Below are positions 43,584-51,507 of a DNA stretch of 64,000 nucleotides, one piece after another. Every line of letters starts with the position of its first letter. Positions within the stretch are counted from its first letter, which is position 1. Made by a program: the position numbers and the translations under genes. Under the pieces are notes generated by a model. That model saw only the letters and a list, made by a program, of their open reading frames with translations, searched no databases and was not told the origin of the DNA. Source of the DNA: Pacificoceanicola sp048553275 (GTDB lineage: Bacteria > Pseudomonadota > Alphaproteobacteria > Rhodobacterales > Rhodobacteraceae); NCBI RefSeq assembly GCF_048553275.1, contig NZ_JBLZMW010000020.1:27201-91200 (forward strand), in the 5' to 3' direction.

Positions 43584-44759
43584 ATGACATTTCCCCGCAC
43601 GTCCCGAGGCCGTTTTCGCCTGACCTCCGCCATCGCCGTCGGCGTGTTGCTGAGCGCCTGCTCGCAACCGATCGACCTCGATATGCGCGGCCGCATGGGC
43701 AGCACCTTCGACACTTCGACCGCGGCCCAGACCGCCCGCGTCGACAACCGGCCGAGCCCGGATGACCGGGGCGTCCTGTCCTATCCGAATTACCAGGTCG
43801 CCATCGCCCGGCGCGGCGATACGCTGGCGGATGTCGCAGGCCGCGTGGGCCTGCCTGCGGATGAGCTGGCCCGCTACAACGGGGTCAAGACGACAGACCC
43901 GCTGCGCCGGGGCGAGATCGTGGCTCTGCCGCGCCGTGTTGGGGAATCCGCCAGTGGTGTGATCCGGCCTGCCGCGCAGGTCGATGTGGCGACGCTCGCC
44001 GGCAATGCCATAGAACGGTCCGCCTCGACCGCGCCCAAACCGCAAAGCGGCCCATCCGGCGTGGAGCCCGTGCGCCATCAGGTGGCCCGGGGTGAGACCG
44101 CCTTCACCATTGCCCGCCTCTACAATGTCTCGCCGCGGGCGCTGGCCGAGTGGAACGCGCTGGACCAGCAGTTTTCCGTGCGGGAAGGGCAATTCCTTCT
44201 GATTCCGCCCACCCAGGACGCCGCCCCAGAGCGCGAGACCGCCGCCGTCACCGAACCGGGCCAAGGGTCGCCGACACCGCAGCCACCCTCGGCTTCCAAG
44301 CCGCTGCCGACCGAGACCCTGCCCCCGGCGCAAACCACAACCACCACGGCGAAACCGGCAAAGCCCGTGGCCGATATCGGCCAGTCACAGACGAAACCCG
44401 CCGCATCGAACGCCGCCATGGTCATGCCGGTTTCCGGCAGCATCATCCGCGATTACGCCAAGGGCCGGAACGAGGGCATCGACATTGCTGCCAGCGCCGG
44501 AACCACGGTCAAGGCCGCCGCATCCGGCAAGGTCGCCTCGATCAGCACCACGGCGGAGGGTGTGAAATTCCTGCTGATCCGCCATCCGGACGATGTGATC
44601 ACGGTATACACGCACCTCGATGACATCACCGTCAAGAAGGGCGATGCGGTCAGCAAGGGCCAGTCCGTGGGCAAGGTCCGCGCGGGCGATCCGTCCTTCC
44701 TGCATTTCGAGGTTCGCAAGGGCTTCGACAGCACGGACCCGATGGCCTATCTGCAATAG
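43584..44759 (+). CDS. NlpD-like LysM/M23 lipoprotein
   Basis: Lipoprotein of 391 residues with lipobox LSAC (Cys26), two LysM-type modules (YQVAIARRGDTLADVAGRVG near residue 80, HQVARGETAFTIARLYNVSP near 175), a Pro/Thr-rich linker and a C-terminal M23 domain (about 285-391). The first M23 zinc ligand His is replaced: the segment reads GRNEGIDIAA instead of the H-x-x-x-D pattern, so it is probably a catalytically dead amidase activator like E. coli NlpD. The surE-pcm-nlpD order supports this. Confidence 0.9.
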   Translation: MTFPRTSRGRFRLTSAIAVGVLLSACSQPIDLDMRGRMGSTFDTSTAAQTARVDNRPSPDDRGVLSYPNYQVAIARRGDTLADVAGRVGLPADELARYNGVKTTDPLRRGEIVALPRRVGESASGVIRPAAQVDVATLAGNAIERSASTAPKPQSGPSGVEPVRHQVARGETAFTIARLYNVSPRALAEWNALDQQFSVREGQFLLIPPTQDAAPERETAAVTEPGQGSPTPQPPSASKPLPTETLPPAQTTTTTAKPAKPVADIGQSQTKPAASNAAMVMPVSGSIIRDYAKGRNEGIDIAASAGTTVKAAASGKVASISTTAEGVKFLLIRHPDDVITVYTHLDDITVKKGDAVSKGQSVGKVRAGDPSFLHFEVRKGFDSTDPMAYLQ

Positions 44760-44907
44760 ACGCGATTTGTCGGCCTTGGCCGTTTACACGCTGCATGGCG
44801 CGGCTGCCCCGAACCGGTCCGGGACCGAAACAATTCCCACACCCATGTGACCCTTCGTCAGGCTTTCGTTTAATGACGCCGCTGATCCGGCCTGCCAGAC
44901 ATGGAGG

Positions 44908-45621
44908 ATGGAGATCCTCTTTGCATATGGCGCGGGCCTGCTGACGCTCATCAATCCCTGCGTTGTGCCGGTGCTGCCGATTGTTATTGCCACCGCCCTT
45001 CAGGCAAGCAGGCTCGGCCCTGTCGCCATGGCGGCCGGGCTCAGCCTGTCCTTCGTCACCCTCGGCATTGTCATCACCGCCTTCGGTCAGGCCATCGGAC
45101 TGGACATCGAGACCGTCTCCAGGGCCGGGGCCGCGTTGATGATCCTGTTTGGCGCGGCGCTGCTTTTGCCGCAGGCCGGAGCGGTCATGGCCACCGCCAC
45201 CGCTGGCCTGTCATCCCGTGCCGATCAGCAGATGGACCATGTGGACCGCAACGGCCTGAGCGGGCAGTTCCTTGGCGGACTGCTGCTTGGCGCGGTCTGG
45301 AGCCCCTGCATCGGCCCGACCCTCGGCAGCGCCATCGGGCTGGCCAGTCAGGGCGAGAGCCTGGTGCGCGCGACACTCATCATGATGGGCTTCGCCGCTG
45401 GCGTCTCGACCCTGATCCTCGGCCTCGCCTATGGCACACGCGGAGCCATCGGCAAACACAACGCCATTCTGCGGCGCCTCGCGGTTCGGACCCGCCCGAT
45501 CCTCGGCGCCGCCTTCATCCTTGTCGGCACTGCGCTCTTGCTGAACTGGCATCACTATATCGAAGGCTGGCTGGTCTCCGCCCTGCCCGCCTGGCTGATT
45601 GACCTGTCCGTATCCCTCTGA
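44908..45621 (+). CDS. ccdA: CcdA/DsbD-type thiol-disulfide transporter
   Basis: Inner-membrane protein of 237 residues with six expected helices, of the CcdA type that carries electrons from cytoplasmic thioredoxin to the periplasm. The two redox Cys are in NPCVVPVLP (Cys18) and SPCIGPTLG (Cys134). The next gene, 17 bp away, encodes a periplasmic thioredoxin-like protein that is its probable partner. Relatives serve cytochrome c maturation or envelope protein repair. Confidence 0.9.
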   Translation: MEILFAYGAGLLTLINPCVVPVLPIVIATALQASRLGPVAMAAGLSLSFVTLGIVITAFGQAIGLDIETVSRAGAALMILFGAALLLPQAGAVMATATAGLSSRADQQMDHVDRNGLSGQFLGGLLLGAVWSPCIGPTLGSAIGLASQGESLVRATLIMMGFAAGVSTLILGLAYGTRGAIGKHNAILRRLAVRTRPILGAAFILVGTALLLNWHHYIEGWLVSALPAWLIDLSVSL

Positions 45622-45638
45622 CCCCAAGGAGTTCTCTC

Positions 45639-46052
45639 ATGAAACGACGCGACTTTCTCATTCTCACCGGCGCCGCTGCCGCCACTCTGCCGTTCGCCGC
45701 ACAGGCGGCCCCGCTCGACTATACGCCGGGGCTGGTGGACAAGCACCTGAAGGCCGGGGACACCGTCTTTCTCGACTTCAAAGCCAGCTGGTGCAGCACC
45801 TGCGCGGCGCAAGAGCGGGTTCTGGATGCGCTCAAGGCGGAAAACCCGGCCTATGAACGGAAGATCACCTTTATCAACGTCGATTGGGACACCTACTCAA
45901 AGGACGCGATGACCATATCCCTGAACATCCCGCGCCGCTCCACGCTGGTGGTTCTGAAAGGCGATCAAGAGCTTGGCCGTGTGGTTGCCCAGACCTCGAC
46001 AGCCAGCATCAAGGCCCTTCTCGACACGGCGCTTGGCGCAGCCACGGCCTGA
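45639..46052 (+). CDS. Exported thioredoxin-like protein
   Basis: 137 residues. N-terminus MKRRDFLILTGAAAATLPFA looks like a Tat-type signal (RRDFL), and the thioredoxin domain has WCSTC with Cys52 and Cys55. RSTLVVLKGDQELGRVV matches the later strand with the substrate loop. It should receive electrons from the adjacent CcdA and reduce periplasmic disulfides. The active-site spacer Ser-Thr is unusual but seen in related exported thioredoxins. Confidence 0.88.
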   Translation: MKRRDFLILTGAAAATLPFAAQAAPLDYTPGLVDKHLKAGDTVFLDFKASWCSTCAAQERVLDALKAENPAYERKITFINVDWDTYSKDAMTISLNIPRRSTLVVLKGDQELGRVVAQTSTASIKALLDTALGAATA

Positions 46053-46095
46053 CCGCGCACAAGATGGGCCCCCGGCAGCGCACCGGGGCCTCGTC

Positions 46096-46656
46096 TTACA
46101 GCACGTCTTCGAGGCCCAGGGACGAGATCAGCTCGTAGTAGCCAAAGACGATCATCAAGAAGAAAGCGATCAGAATCAGCTCCTGCTTGAATTGATGCGA
46201 GTGGAAGAAATCCCGCTCCCGGTGGTGGAGCACGTCCATCAACTCATCGCCAAACTTCACAGACAGGAACGTCCCCGCCCCGCTCAGCAGAACGATGCCC
46301 CAATAGGGCCACGGCGTGATGAGGATCTGGTGAAACAGGCGAGTGAGCACCGTCGTTTCGTAATACGCCGGTGCCCAGAGCAGAACCGATGCGTTGATCG
46401 CCCCCGCCAGAACCCAAACGACGACCTCCGAGATCACCATACGGATGCCAAACAGCAAACGCAGCGGAAAATCCAGCAGGAAACCGGCATCGGCGACCGG
46501 CGTGCAGAGCACGAAGAAGGACCACGTAAGCGCCGCTGTCACCGCCCCGGTCGCCGCGTCGAATTTCACCCAGAGATAGAAGAAATAGCCGATCAAAAGC
46601 GCCATCAGCAGCGCGAACTTGATCAGGACCTGTTTACGCGGATGCGCTTGCGACAT
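46096..46656 (-). CDS. Hypothetical multi-spanning membrane protein
   Basis: 186 residues with about five hydrophobic segments (about 9-28, 35-52, 75-95, 114-134 and 156-175). The loop FGDELMDVLHHRERDFFHSH carries several His and acidic residues and is the most distinctive part. I do not recognise the family. Convergent with the thioredoxin gene and 48 bp upstream (in its own direction) of nothing supported; not obviously coupled to the GntR gene. Confidence 0.75.
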   Translation of the reverse strand: MSQAHPRKQVLIKFALLMALLIGYFFYLWVKFDAATGAVTAALTWSFFVLCTPVADAGFLLDFPLRLLFGIRMVISEVVVWVLAGAINASVLLWAPAYYETTVLTRLFHQILITPWPYWGIVLLSGAGTFLSVKFGDELMDVLHHRERDFFHSHQFKQELILIAFFLMIVFGYYELISSLGLEDVL

Positions 46657-46704
46657 GGGTCGGACTCCAGTGGTTCCATCGTTCCCTTGTCGTGCAAACA
46701 GGTC

Positions 46705-47358
46705 TCAGCCCGCAAGCATGCGCAGCCCCTGCGTGACATCCGACCGCACCGCAAGCCGCAGTCCCGGCTCATCCCCGGCCTTGAGCGCGGCGATGATCAG
46801 CCGATGATATTGCGGCGGCTCGGAGCGGCGCAGGCGGCTATACAGCGCCCGCATCGTCGGCCCGAGCTGCAGCCAGACCGTTTCGCACATGGCCAGCATC
46901 GCCGGTGCCTGCGCCCGCAGGTACAGCGTGCGGTGAAATTCGAGATTGGTGCGGATGTAGCCGACCGCATCGCGATTGCTGACCACGTCGCCAATGGTGC
47001 CATTGATCGTCTGAAGCCGCTCGATCAGCGCCATATGCGCACGCGGCAGGGCGCGGGACGCCAGCTCCACCTCGATCAGGCTACGCAGCGCGGCCAGTTC
47101 CTCGATCCGCTCATTCGACAATTCCGGCGTCGCCACGCGCCCGGAGGAGGACATGCTGAGCGCACCTTCTGCCACCAACCGGTTGATGGCCTCGCGGGCC
47201 GGGGTCATGGAGACATTGAACTCCTTGCCCAATCCGCGCAGCGTGAGCGCCTGCCCCGGGGCGATCTGCCCGTGCATGATTCGGGTGCGCAGCCCGCGAT
47301 AGACGCGGTCATGGGCGGAGGTCGACGGATCGACGGAACGGGGGACAGGCGTTTGCAT
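46705..47358 (-). CDS. GntR-family regulator, FCD subfamily
   Basis: Regulator of about 217 residues. N-terminal winged HTH (RVYRGLRTRIMHGQIAPGQA, LRGLGKEFNVSMTPAREAIN) and an all-helical C-terminal FCD domain with Asp/His-type ligands (NLEFHRTLYLRAQAPAMLAM). The upstream frame to 47511 is longer, but the start at 47358 is the normal GntR start. The controlled genes are not obvious; the divergent 5' side faces the YgjP gene end. Confidence 0.88.
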   Translation of the reverse strand: MQTPVPRSVDPSTSAHDRVYRGLRTRIMHGQIAPGQALTLRGLGKEFNVSMTPAREAINRLVAEGALSMSSSGRVATPELSNERIEELAALRSLIEVELASRALPRAHMALIERLQTINGTIGDVVSNRDAVGYIRTNLEFHRTLYLRAQAPAMLAMCETVWLQLGPTMRALYSRLRRSEPPQYHRLIIAALKAGDEPGLRLAVRSDVTQGLRMLAG

Positions 47359-47437
47359 TCGTTCATTTGTGATCACAAGCTGTGCAGCGTCAATAGTTGA
47401 AACACGTGCCACTGGCGCTGCGCCCCGTCTGCCGCGC

Positions 47438-48127
47438 TCAGTCGAAGCGATACCTGTGCAGCGCAGGTCCGTCTTCGCGCAGCCAGCGACGGGGGCCGCG
47501 CCAGTCGCCATACAACCGCTCGACCACCGCCCAGAAGGCTGGCGAGTGGTTCATCTGCGCCAGATGCGCCACCTCATGCGCCGCGACATAGTCAAGCACC
47601 GCAGGCGGCGCCATGATCAGACGCCACGAGTACATCAGCCCGCCATCGGCCGTGCAGGACCCCCAGCGCGAGCGAGTATCGCGCAACGTCAGCCGCGCGT
47701 ATGGCCGCCCCAAGGCCGTCGAATAGCGATCAGAGGCCTCGGCCAACCGGTCGCGTGCCAATGTCTTTAGATAAGCCTGCACCCGGCGCGGGACCTGTTC
47801 CGCCGCCCCCGGCACCAGAAGCGCCGCACCGTCATGCCGCACGGACCGGCCCGCGCCAGCCTGCACCGCGAGCGTCACACCATGCACCGGCAGCACCGCG
47901 CCAAACCCGACAGCCACGGCCGCCTCATGGCCATCGAGATGCCCGCGTAGCCAGCTTTCCTTGGACAGGACAAAATCCCTGCCCTCGCGTTCGCTGACGC
48001 CTTTGGGCAATGTGAGGGTGACGCGCCCATCCAGCCGCGACAGCCTCAGCGACAGCCGCCGCGCCTGCGCGGACCGCCGCAAAATCACCTCGATCGGAGG
48101 GTTGCCGGGTAGCCGGATTTGACCCAT
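47438..48127 (-). CDS. YgjP-type M48-like metallopeptidase
   Basis: 229 residues. Zinc site HEVAH (184-188) with the third His at 194 (NHSPAFW), as in the YgjP/SprT-like DUF45 family, and a preceding DTRSRWGSC motif that is the family marker. Function in the family is poorly known. ATG 48175 would add 16 residues; I prefer 48127, which starts just before the first conserved strand. Confidence 0.85.
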   Translation of the reverse strand: MGQIRLPGNPPIEVILRRSAQARRLSLRLSRLDGRVTLTLPKGVSEREGRDFVLSKESWLRGHLDGHEAAVAVGFGAVLPVHGVTLAVQAGAGRSVRHDGAALLVPGAAEQVPRRVQAYLKTLARDRLAEASDRYSTALGRPYARLTLRDTRSRWGSCTADGGLMYSWRLIMAPPAVLDYVAAHEVAHLAQMNHSPAFWAVVERLYGDWRGPRRWLREDGPALHRYRFD

Positions 48128-48233
48128 ATGCCGCACGTCCACCTGTTTCGCGCCAAAGCCTTTGACATGGCCCATGTGTTATGGCAGTTGGCCCGGATTG
48201 TCGACATGACCACGAGTTTGAAGGGAATCTCTG

Positions 48234-48560
48234 ATGCCCAAGGAAGAATGGGGAAAAAAGCGCGTATGCCCGACGACCGGCAAGCGCTTCTATGACCTGA
48301 ACCGCAATCCCATCGTCAGCCCCTACACCGGAGAGGTCGTGAACCTCGACACCGGAAAACGTGGCCAGATCGAAGCGGACAGCGAAGACAAGGCTGCAAA
48401 GGCCAAGGCCAGCAAAGAGTCCGAAGAGGTCGATCTGCTGGACGACGACGACGTCGATGTGGACATCGATGACGATACGGTTCTTGAAGATGAAGACGAT
48501 GACAACGTCTCTCTGGATGACATCGCAGATGTGTCCAACGAAGGCGACGACGAGTCCTGA
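48234..48560 (+). CDS. TIGR02300-family acidic protein
   Basis: 108 residues. The N-terminal third (WGKKRVCPTTGKRFYDLNRN, then PIVSPYTGE) is the conserved TIGR02300 motif with a Cys and a CPxxGxxFYDL-like pattern, and the rest is a very acidic Asp/Glu-rich tail (residues about 60-108, nearly all Asp, Glu, Val, Ser). The family is typical of alphaproteobacteria and has no assigned function. The tRNA-Ala gene follows 103 bp downstream. Confidence 0.93.
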   Translation: MPKEEWGKKRVCPTTGKRFYDLNRNPIVSPYTGEVVNLDTGKRGQIEADSEDKAAKAKASKESEEVDLLDDDDVDVDIDDDTVLEDEDDDNVSLDDIADVSNEGDDES

Positions 48561-48663
48561 AAAAACTTTTGCGAGGCGGGATTTTTCCGCTTGATCCCGC
48601 CCGCAGCATTGCGTAATCACCCGCGCACAGCATCGACGCAGACCAGCACGATGCGACATTGAT

Positions 48664-48739
48664 GGGGCCTTAGCTCAGCTGGGAGAGCGCCTGCATGGCA
48701 TGCAGGAGGTCAGCGGTTCGATCCCGCTAGGCTCCACCA
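48664..48739 (+). tRNA. tRNA-Ala, anticodon GGC
   Basis: 76 bases with acceptor stem GGGGCCT/AGGCTCC, D arm GCTCAGCTGGGAGAGC, anticodon arm CCTGC-ATGGCAT-GCAGG with GGC at 48697-48699, T arm GTCAGCGGTTCGATCCCGCT and encoded CCA. It marks the left edge of the proposed island. No second copy of its 3' end is visible near the integrase. Confidence 0.95.
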
Positions 48740-48907
48740 TTATATCATCGAAAAGCATCGGATAAACCTGCCTTTATTGACAGAGAGTTTGCCTCTGCCG
48801 CTTTGAGCGGTGCTGTTTTCCCTGCGAAAATCCATTCTGATCCGATCCACGCCAATGGCGTGTTGAACGCTGCGCAGCTCTTCCCCTGTCAAACCCGAGG
48901 ATGGCCG

Positions 48908-49426
48908 ATGAGCGATCACTTCTTCCTCGTGGCGGGCGGCCCCGGTGCGGGCAAGATCAGTCTGATCACAGAGCCCGCCCGCCGTGGTTTCCACACGATC
49001 CGCGAATCCGGCCCCGCGATCATCCGCGAAGAGATAGCGCGTGACGGAGATGCCCTCCCCTCGCGGAATCGCATGGCCTATGCCGAACGCATTCTGGAGC
49101 GGGACCCGCGTGCCGACAGCGCCGCACAGGCGCTCCCAGGGCCCCTGTTTCTCGACCGCGGTATCCCCGACATTTTGGGTTATTTGACCCTCTGCAGCCT
49201 CCCCGAGCCGCCCCACGTCGACGCAGCAGCCAAGGCAATCTGTTACAACGCCCGCGTCTTCCTTGCGCCGTTCTGGAATGAGATCTTCACGCAGGACACG
49301 GAGCGCAAGCAGACCCGCGCCGAAGCCGAAGCAAGCAGCCCTTCTGACTTGGAAATGTGGGTTGATGTGGAATTGGGGAAATTGCGGCACGACCGGAAGG
49401 CCAATCCAAGTCCACCCGAGCCCTAG
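48908..49426 (+). pseudogene. Decayed AAA_28-type P-loop gene
   Basis: A frame of 172 codons matching the AAA_28 NTPase family in its first 140 residues (VAGGPGAGK at 8-16, FHTIRESGPAIIREEIARDG, PLFLDRGIPDILGYLTLC, RVFLAPFWNEIFTQDTERKQ). The P-loop reads GPGAGKI, with Ile instead of Ser or Thr after the Lys, which should abolish Mg-ATP binding. After ERKQTRAEAEA the expected continuation is lost and the tail is non-homologous. It may still be translated. It lies between the tRNA and a transposase remnant, consistent with decay at an island junction. Confidence 0.6.
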
Positions 49427-49459
49427 GGTTTGTCAAATATACAATCGCCTATTCCCGGC

Positions 49460-49600
49460 ATGGCGCGGGCTCGATTACGTGCTCGACGCGGCGCAAATGA
49501 CGCGTTCCGCCTCGCCGCCACGGCCCAGAACCTTCGCAAACCGGCCGAGATCCTTCGTGCACCGCAGCACCCGCGAAAGTCCCTGCAGAGCAGGCGCGCG
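49460..49600 (+). mobile_element. Transposase C-terminal remnant (IS1182-like)
   Basis: Translated on the plus strand, residues RARLRARRGANDAFRLAATA followed by QNLRKPAEIL resemble the C-terminal end of DDE transposases (LRG-x-x-GA-x-x-F-x-LAATAQNLRKLA). Only about 45 codons survive, with no start and no terminal repeats seen. The region 49427-49754 holds no other recognisable gene. Confidence 0.55.
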
Positions 49601-49754
49601 CCCACTTCAGTCATCGAGGCTCCGCGCCAACGAGCGCGGTCTTCCCATGAAATCGGCGTACAGCGGCCAGTCGCTGCGGCCGGGACGAGCGGCGGTAGTG
49701 CGCAGAACGCTGCACCGAGCGCCTTAGGTCCTGGGAATAGGGTAGTCGGCTTGA

Positions 49755-50465
49755 CTATCGTCCGCTACGCTCGATCAGCGCCAGAGCGCGCAGGAGATGG
49801 GCGCGCATAGCTTGGTCTGCGGCTTCCGGTTCCTGGGCGGTGATGGCCGCAAGGATGGCTGCATGCTCCTGCTCGGACTGTTCCAGGTTTCCGTCTCGTT
49901 CGGTGCCGGGGGTCTTGGGCAGAAGGATGCGTCGGCGCGGCATCAGCAACGGACCGAGATAGTCCAGAAGGTCGAGCAGATAAATATTGCCCGCCGCTGA
50001 CGCGATGGCTCGGTGGAAATGGATATCGGCCTGGGCCGCAGTGTCTCCCTCGGCATTCGAAAACGCGGCGGCGGCTTGCCGGATCGCGGCAAGTTGCGCC
50101 TCATCCCGGCGCAGCGCAGCGAGCCCGGCGGACACTGTTTCCAGCCCCAGCCGCAGTTCGAGGATCGCGCGCACGTCCTGCAAGGTCTGGGCTGGCGAAA
50201 TGGCAAAACCGTTGCTCGCCGGTTGCTCTGTCGCGACGACCGGACCTGCCTCCGACGGCACGAGCACGCCGTCTTCAACCAATTGATCCAAAGCGCGGTC
50301 GATCACGGAGGTCGACGTGACAAACTCCGCGGCGAGTTCATCGCGCGTGCCCGGCGATTGCCCGGCGCTCAGTGCGTGCAAATCGATCCGGCGACGGATC
50401 TGGCTTACGACTTCGTCCGTGATCTTTTGCAGCCATAACGCGCGCCGAGAGATGCGGGAAGCCAT
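49755..50465 (-). CDS. GntR-family regulator, FCD subfamily, of ABC operon
   Basis: 236 residues. N-terminal winged HTH (KITDEVVSQIRRRIDLHALS, DELAAEFVTSTSVIDRALDQ) and C-terminal FCD domain (QADIHFHRAIASAAGNIYLL). Last gene of the transporter operon; one base separates it from the DUF475 gene. Probably an autoregulated repressor of the importer that senses the imported compound. Confidence 0.88.
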   Translation of the reverse strand: MASRISRRALWLQKITDEVVSQIRRRIDLHALSAGQSPGTRDELAAEFVTSTSVIDRALDQLVEDGVLVPSEAGPVVATEQPASNGFAISPAQTLQDVRAILELRLGLETVSAGLAALRRDEAQLAAIRQAAAAFSNAEGDTAAQADIHFHRAIASAAGNIYLLDLLDYLGPLLMPRRRILLPKTPGTERDGNLEQSEQEHAAILAAITAQEPEAADQAMRAHLLRALALIERSGR

Positions 50466-50466
50466 G

Positions 50467-51507
50467 TCAGTGTCCTTCGGCGTAGCGTTCGTGCCGGATC
50501 GAGGCGATCAGCGACAGACCGATCAGGCAGGCCCCGAACAGGCCGGTGATGACCTCCGGGATATGCACCAGCGACTGTACGAACATGATGATGGCCAGCA
50601 CCAGTACGGAATAGAACGCGCCGTGTTCGAGATAGCGGAACTGGGCCAACGTCCGGCGTTCCACCAGCATCAGTGTCATGGACCGCACATACATCGCACC
50701 GATACCCAGCCCAATGGCAATCAGGAACAGGTTCTGCGTCAAGGCAAAGGCACCGATCACCCCGTCAAAGCTGAACGAGGCATCCAGCACTTCGAGATAG
50801 AGAAAGGCACCAAGGCCGCCCTTGGCGGCGGCGCTGGCGGCTCCTTGCTGGGCGTCCAGGACGTGGCCGATCAATTCGACGCCCAGAAACGTCAGCACGC
50901 CACAGACCGAGGCGAACAGAAACTCGGCCCCTTCTCCCTCGGGCAGCAGCACGGTAAAGGCTGTTGCAATGCCCAACACCACAGCGACTTCCGGCCCCTT
51001 GACCGCGGCGCAGGCGCGCATGCGGCTTTCGACCAGGCGCACCCAGTCCACGTCCTTTTCCTCATCCATGAAGTAGTTCAGCGCCACAAGCATCAGGAAA
51101 CTACCGCCAAAGGCCGAAATCGACAGATGCGCGTCGCCGATGATGCGCGCGTATTCCTGCGGCTCGCGCGCAGCGAGGATCACGGCGTCGATCGGCCCGA
51201 TATGCGCCGCGATCACCACCACCAAAAGTGGAAAGACGATGCGCATGCCAAACACGGCAATCAGGATGCCCCAGGTCAGGAAACGCTTTTGCCAGACTGG
51301 CGTCATGTCCTTGAGCTTGTTGGCATTTACGATGGCGTTGTCAAAGCTGAGCGAAATTTCCAGAACCGCCAGCACCAGCCCGATCAACAGGAACGAGGCC
51401 GTCCCGCCGGCTGTTCCCAGCGTCTGCCAGCCCAGCCATGCGGCCAGCACCAGCCCCAGGACAGTCACGGCAAAGGACCATTTGAAATAGCTCAGGACGC
51501 CGATCAT
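50467..51507 (-). CDS. DUF475/TerC-like integral membrane protein
   Basis: 346 residues, nine or so hydrophobic segments. It contains the TerC-like duplicated acidic motifs: LEISLSFDNAIVNANKLKDM near residue 50 and LEVLDASFSFDGVIGAFALT near 245, which carry conserved Asp/Asn in the membrane. DUF475 proteins are related to TerC metal-ion transporters. Coupled by a 4-bp overlap to the ABC ATPase and by 1 bp to the GntR gene, so it is a true operon member, although DUF475 is not a normal ABC component. A metal or counter-ion role linked to the substrate is inferred. Confidence 0.88.
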   Translation of the reverse strand: MIGVLSYFKWSFAVTVLGLVLAAWLGWQTLGTAGGTASFLLIGLVLAVLEISLSFDNAIVNANKLKDMTPVWQKRFLTWGILIAVFGMRIVFPLLVVVIAAHIGPIDAVILAAREPQEYARIIGDAHLSISAFGGSFLMLVALNYFMDEEKDVDWVRLVESRMRACAAVKGPEVAVVLGIATAFTVLLPEGEGAEFLFASVCGVLTFLGVELIGHVLDAQQGAASAAAKGGLGAFLYLEVLDASFSFDGVIGAFALTQNLFLIAIGLGIGAMYVRSMTLMLVERRTLAQFRYLEHGAFYSVLVLAIIMFVQSLVHIPEVITGLFGACLIGLSLIASIRHERYAEGH

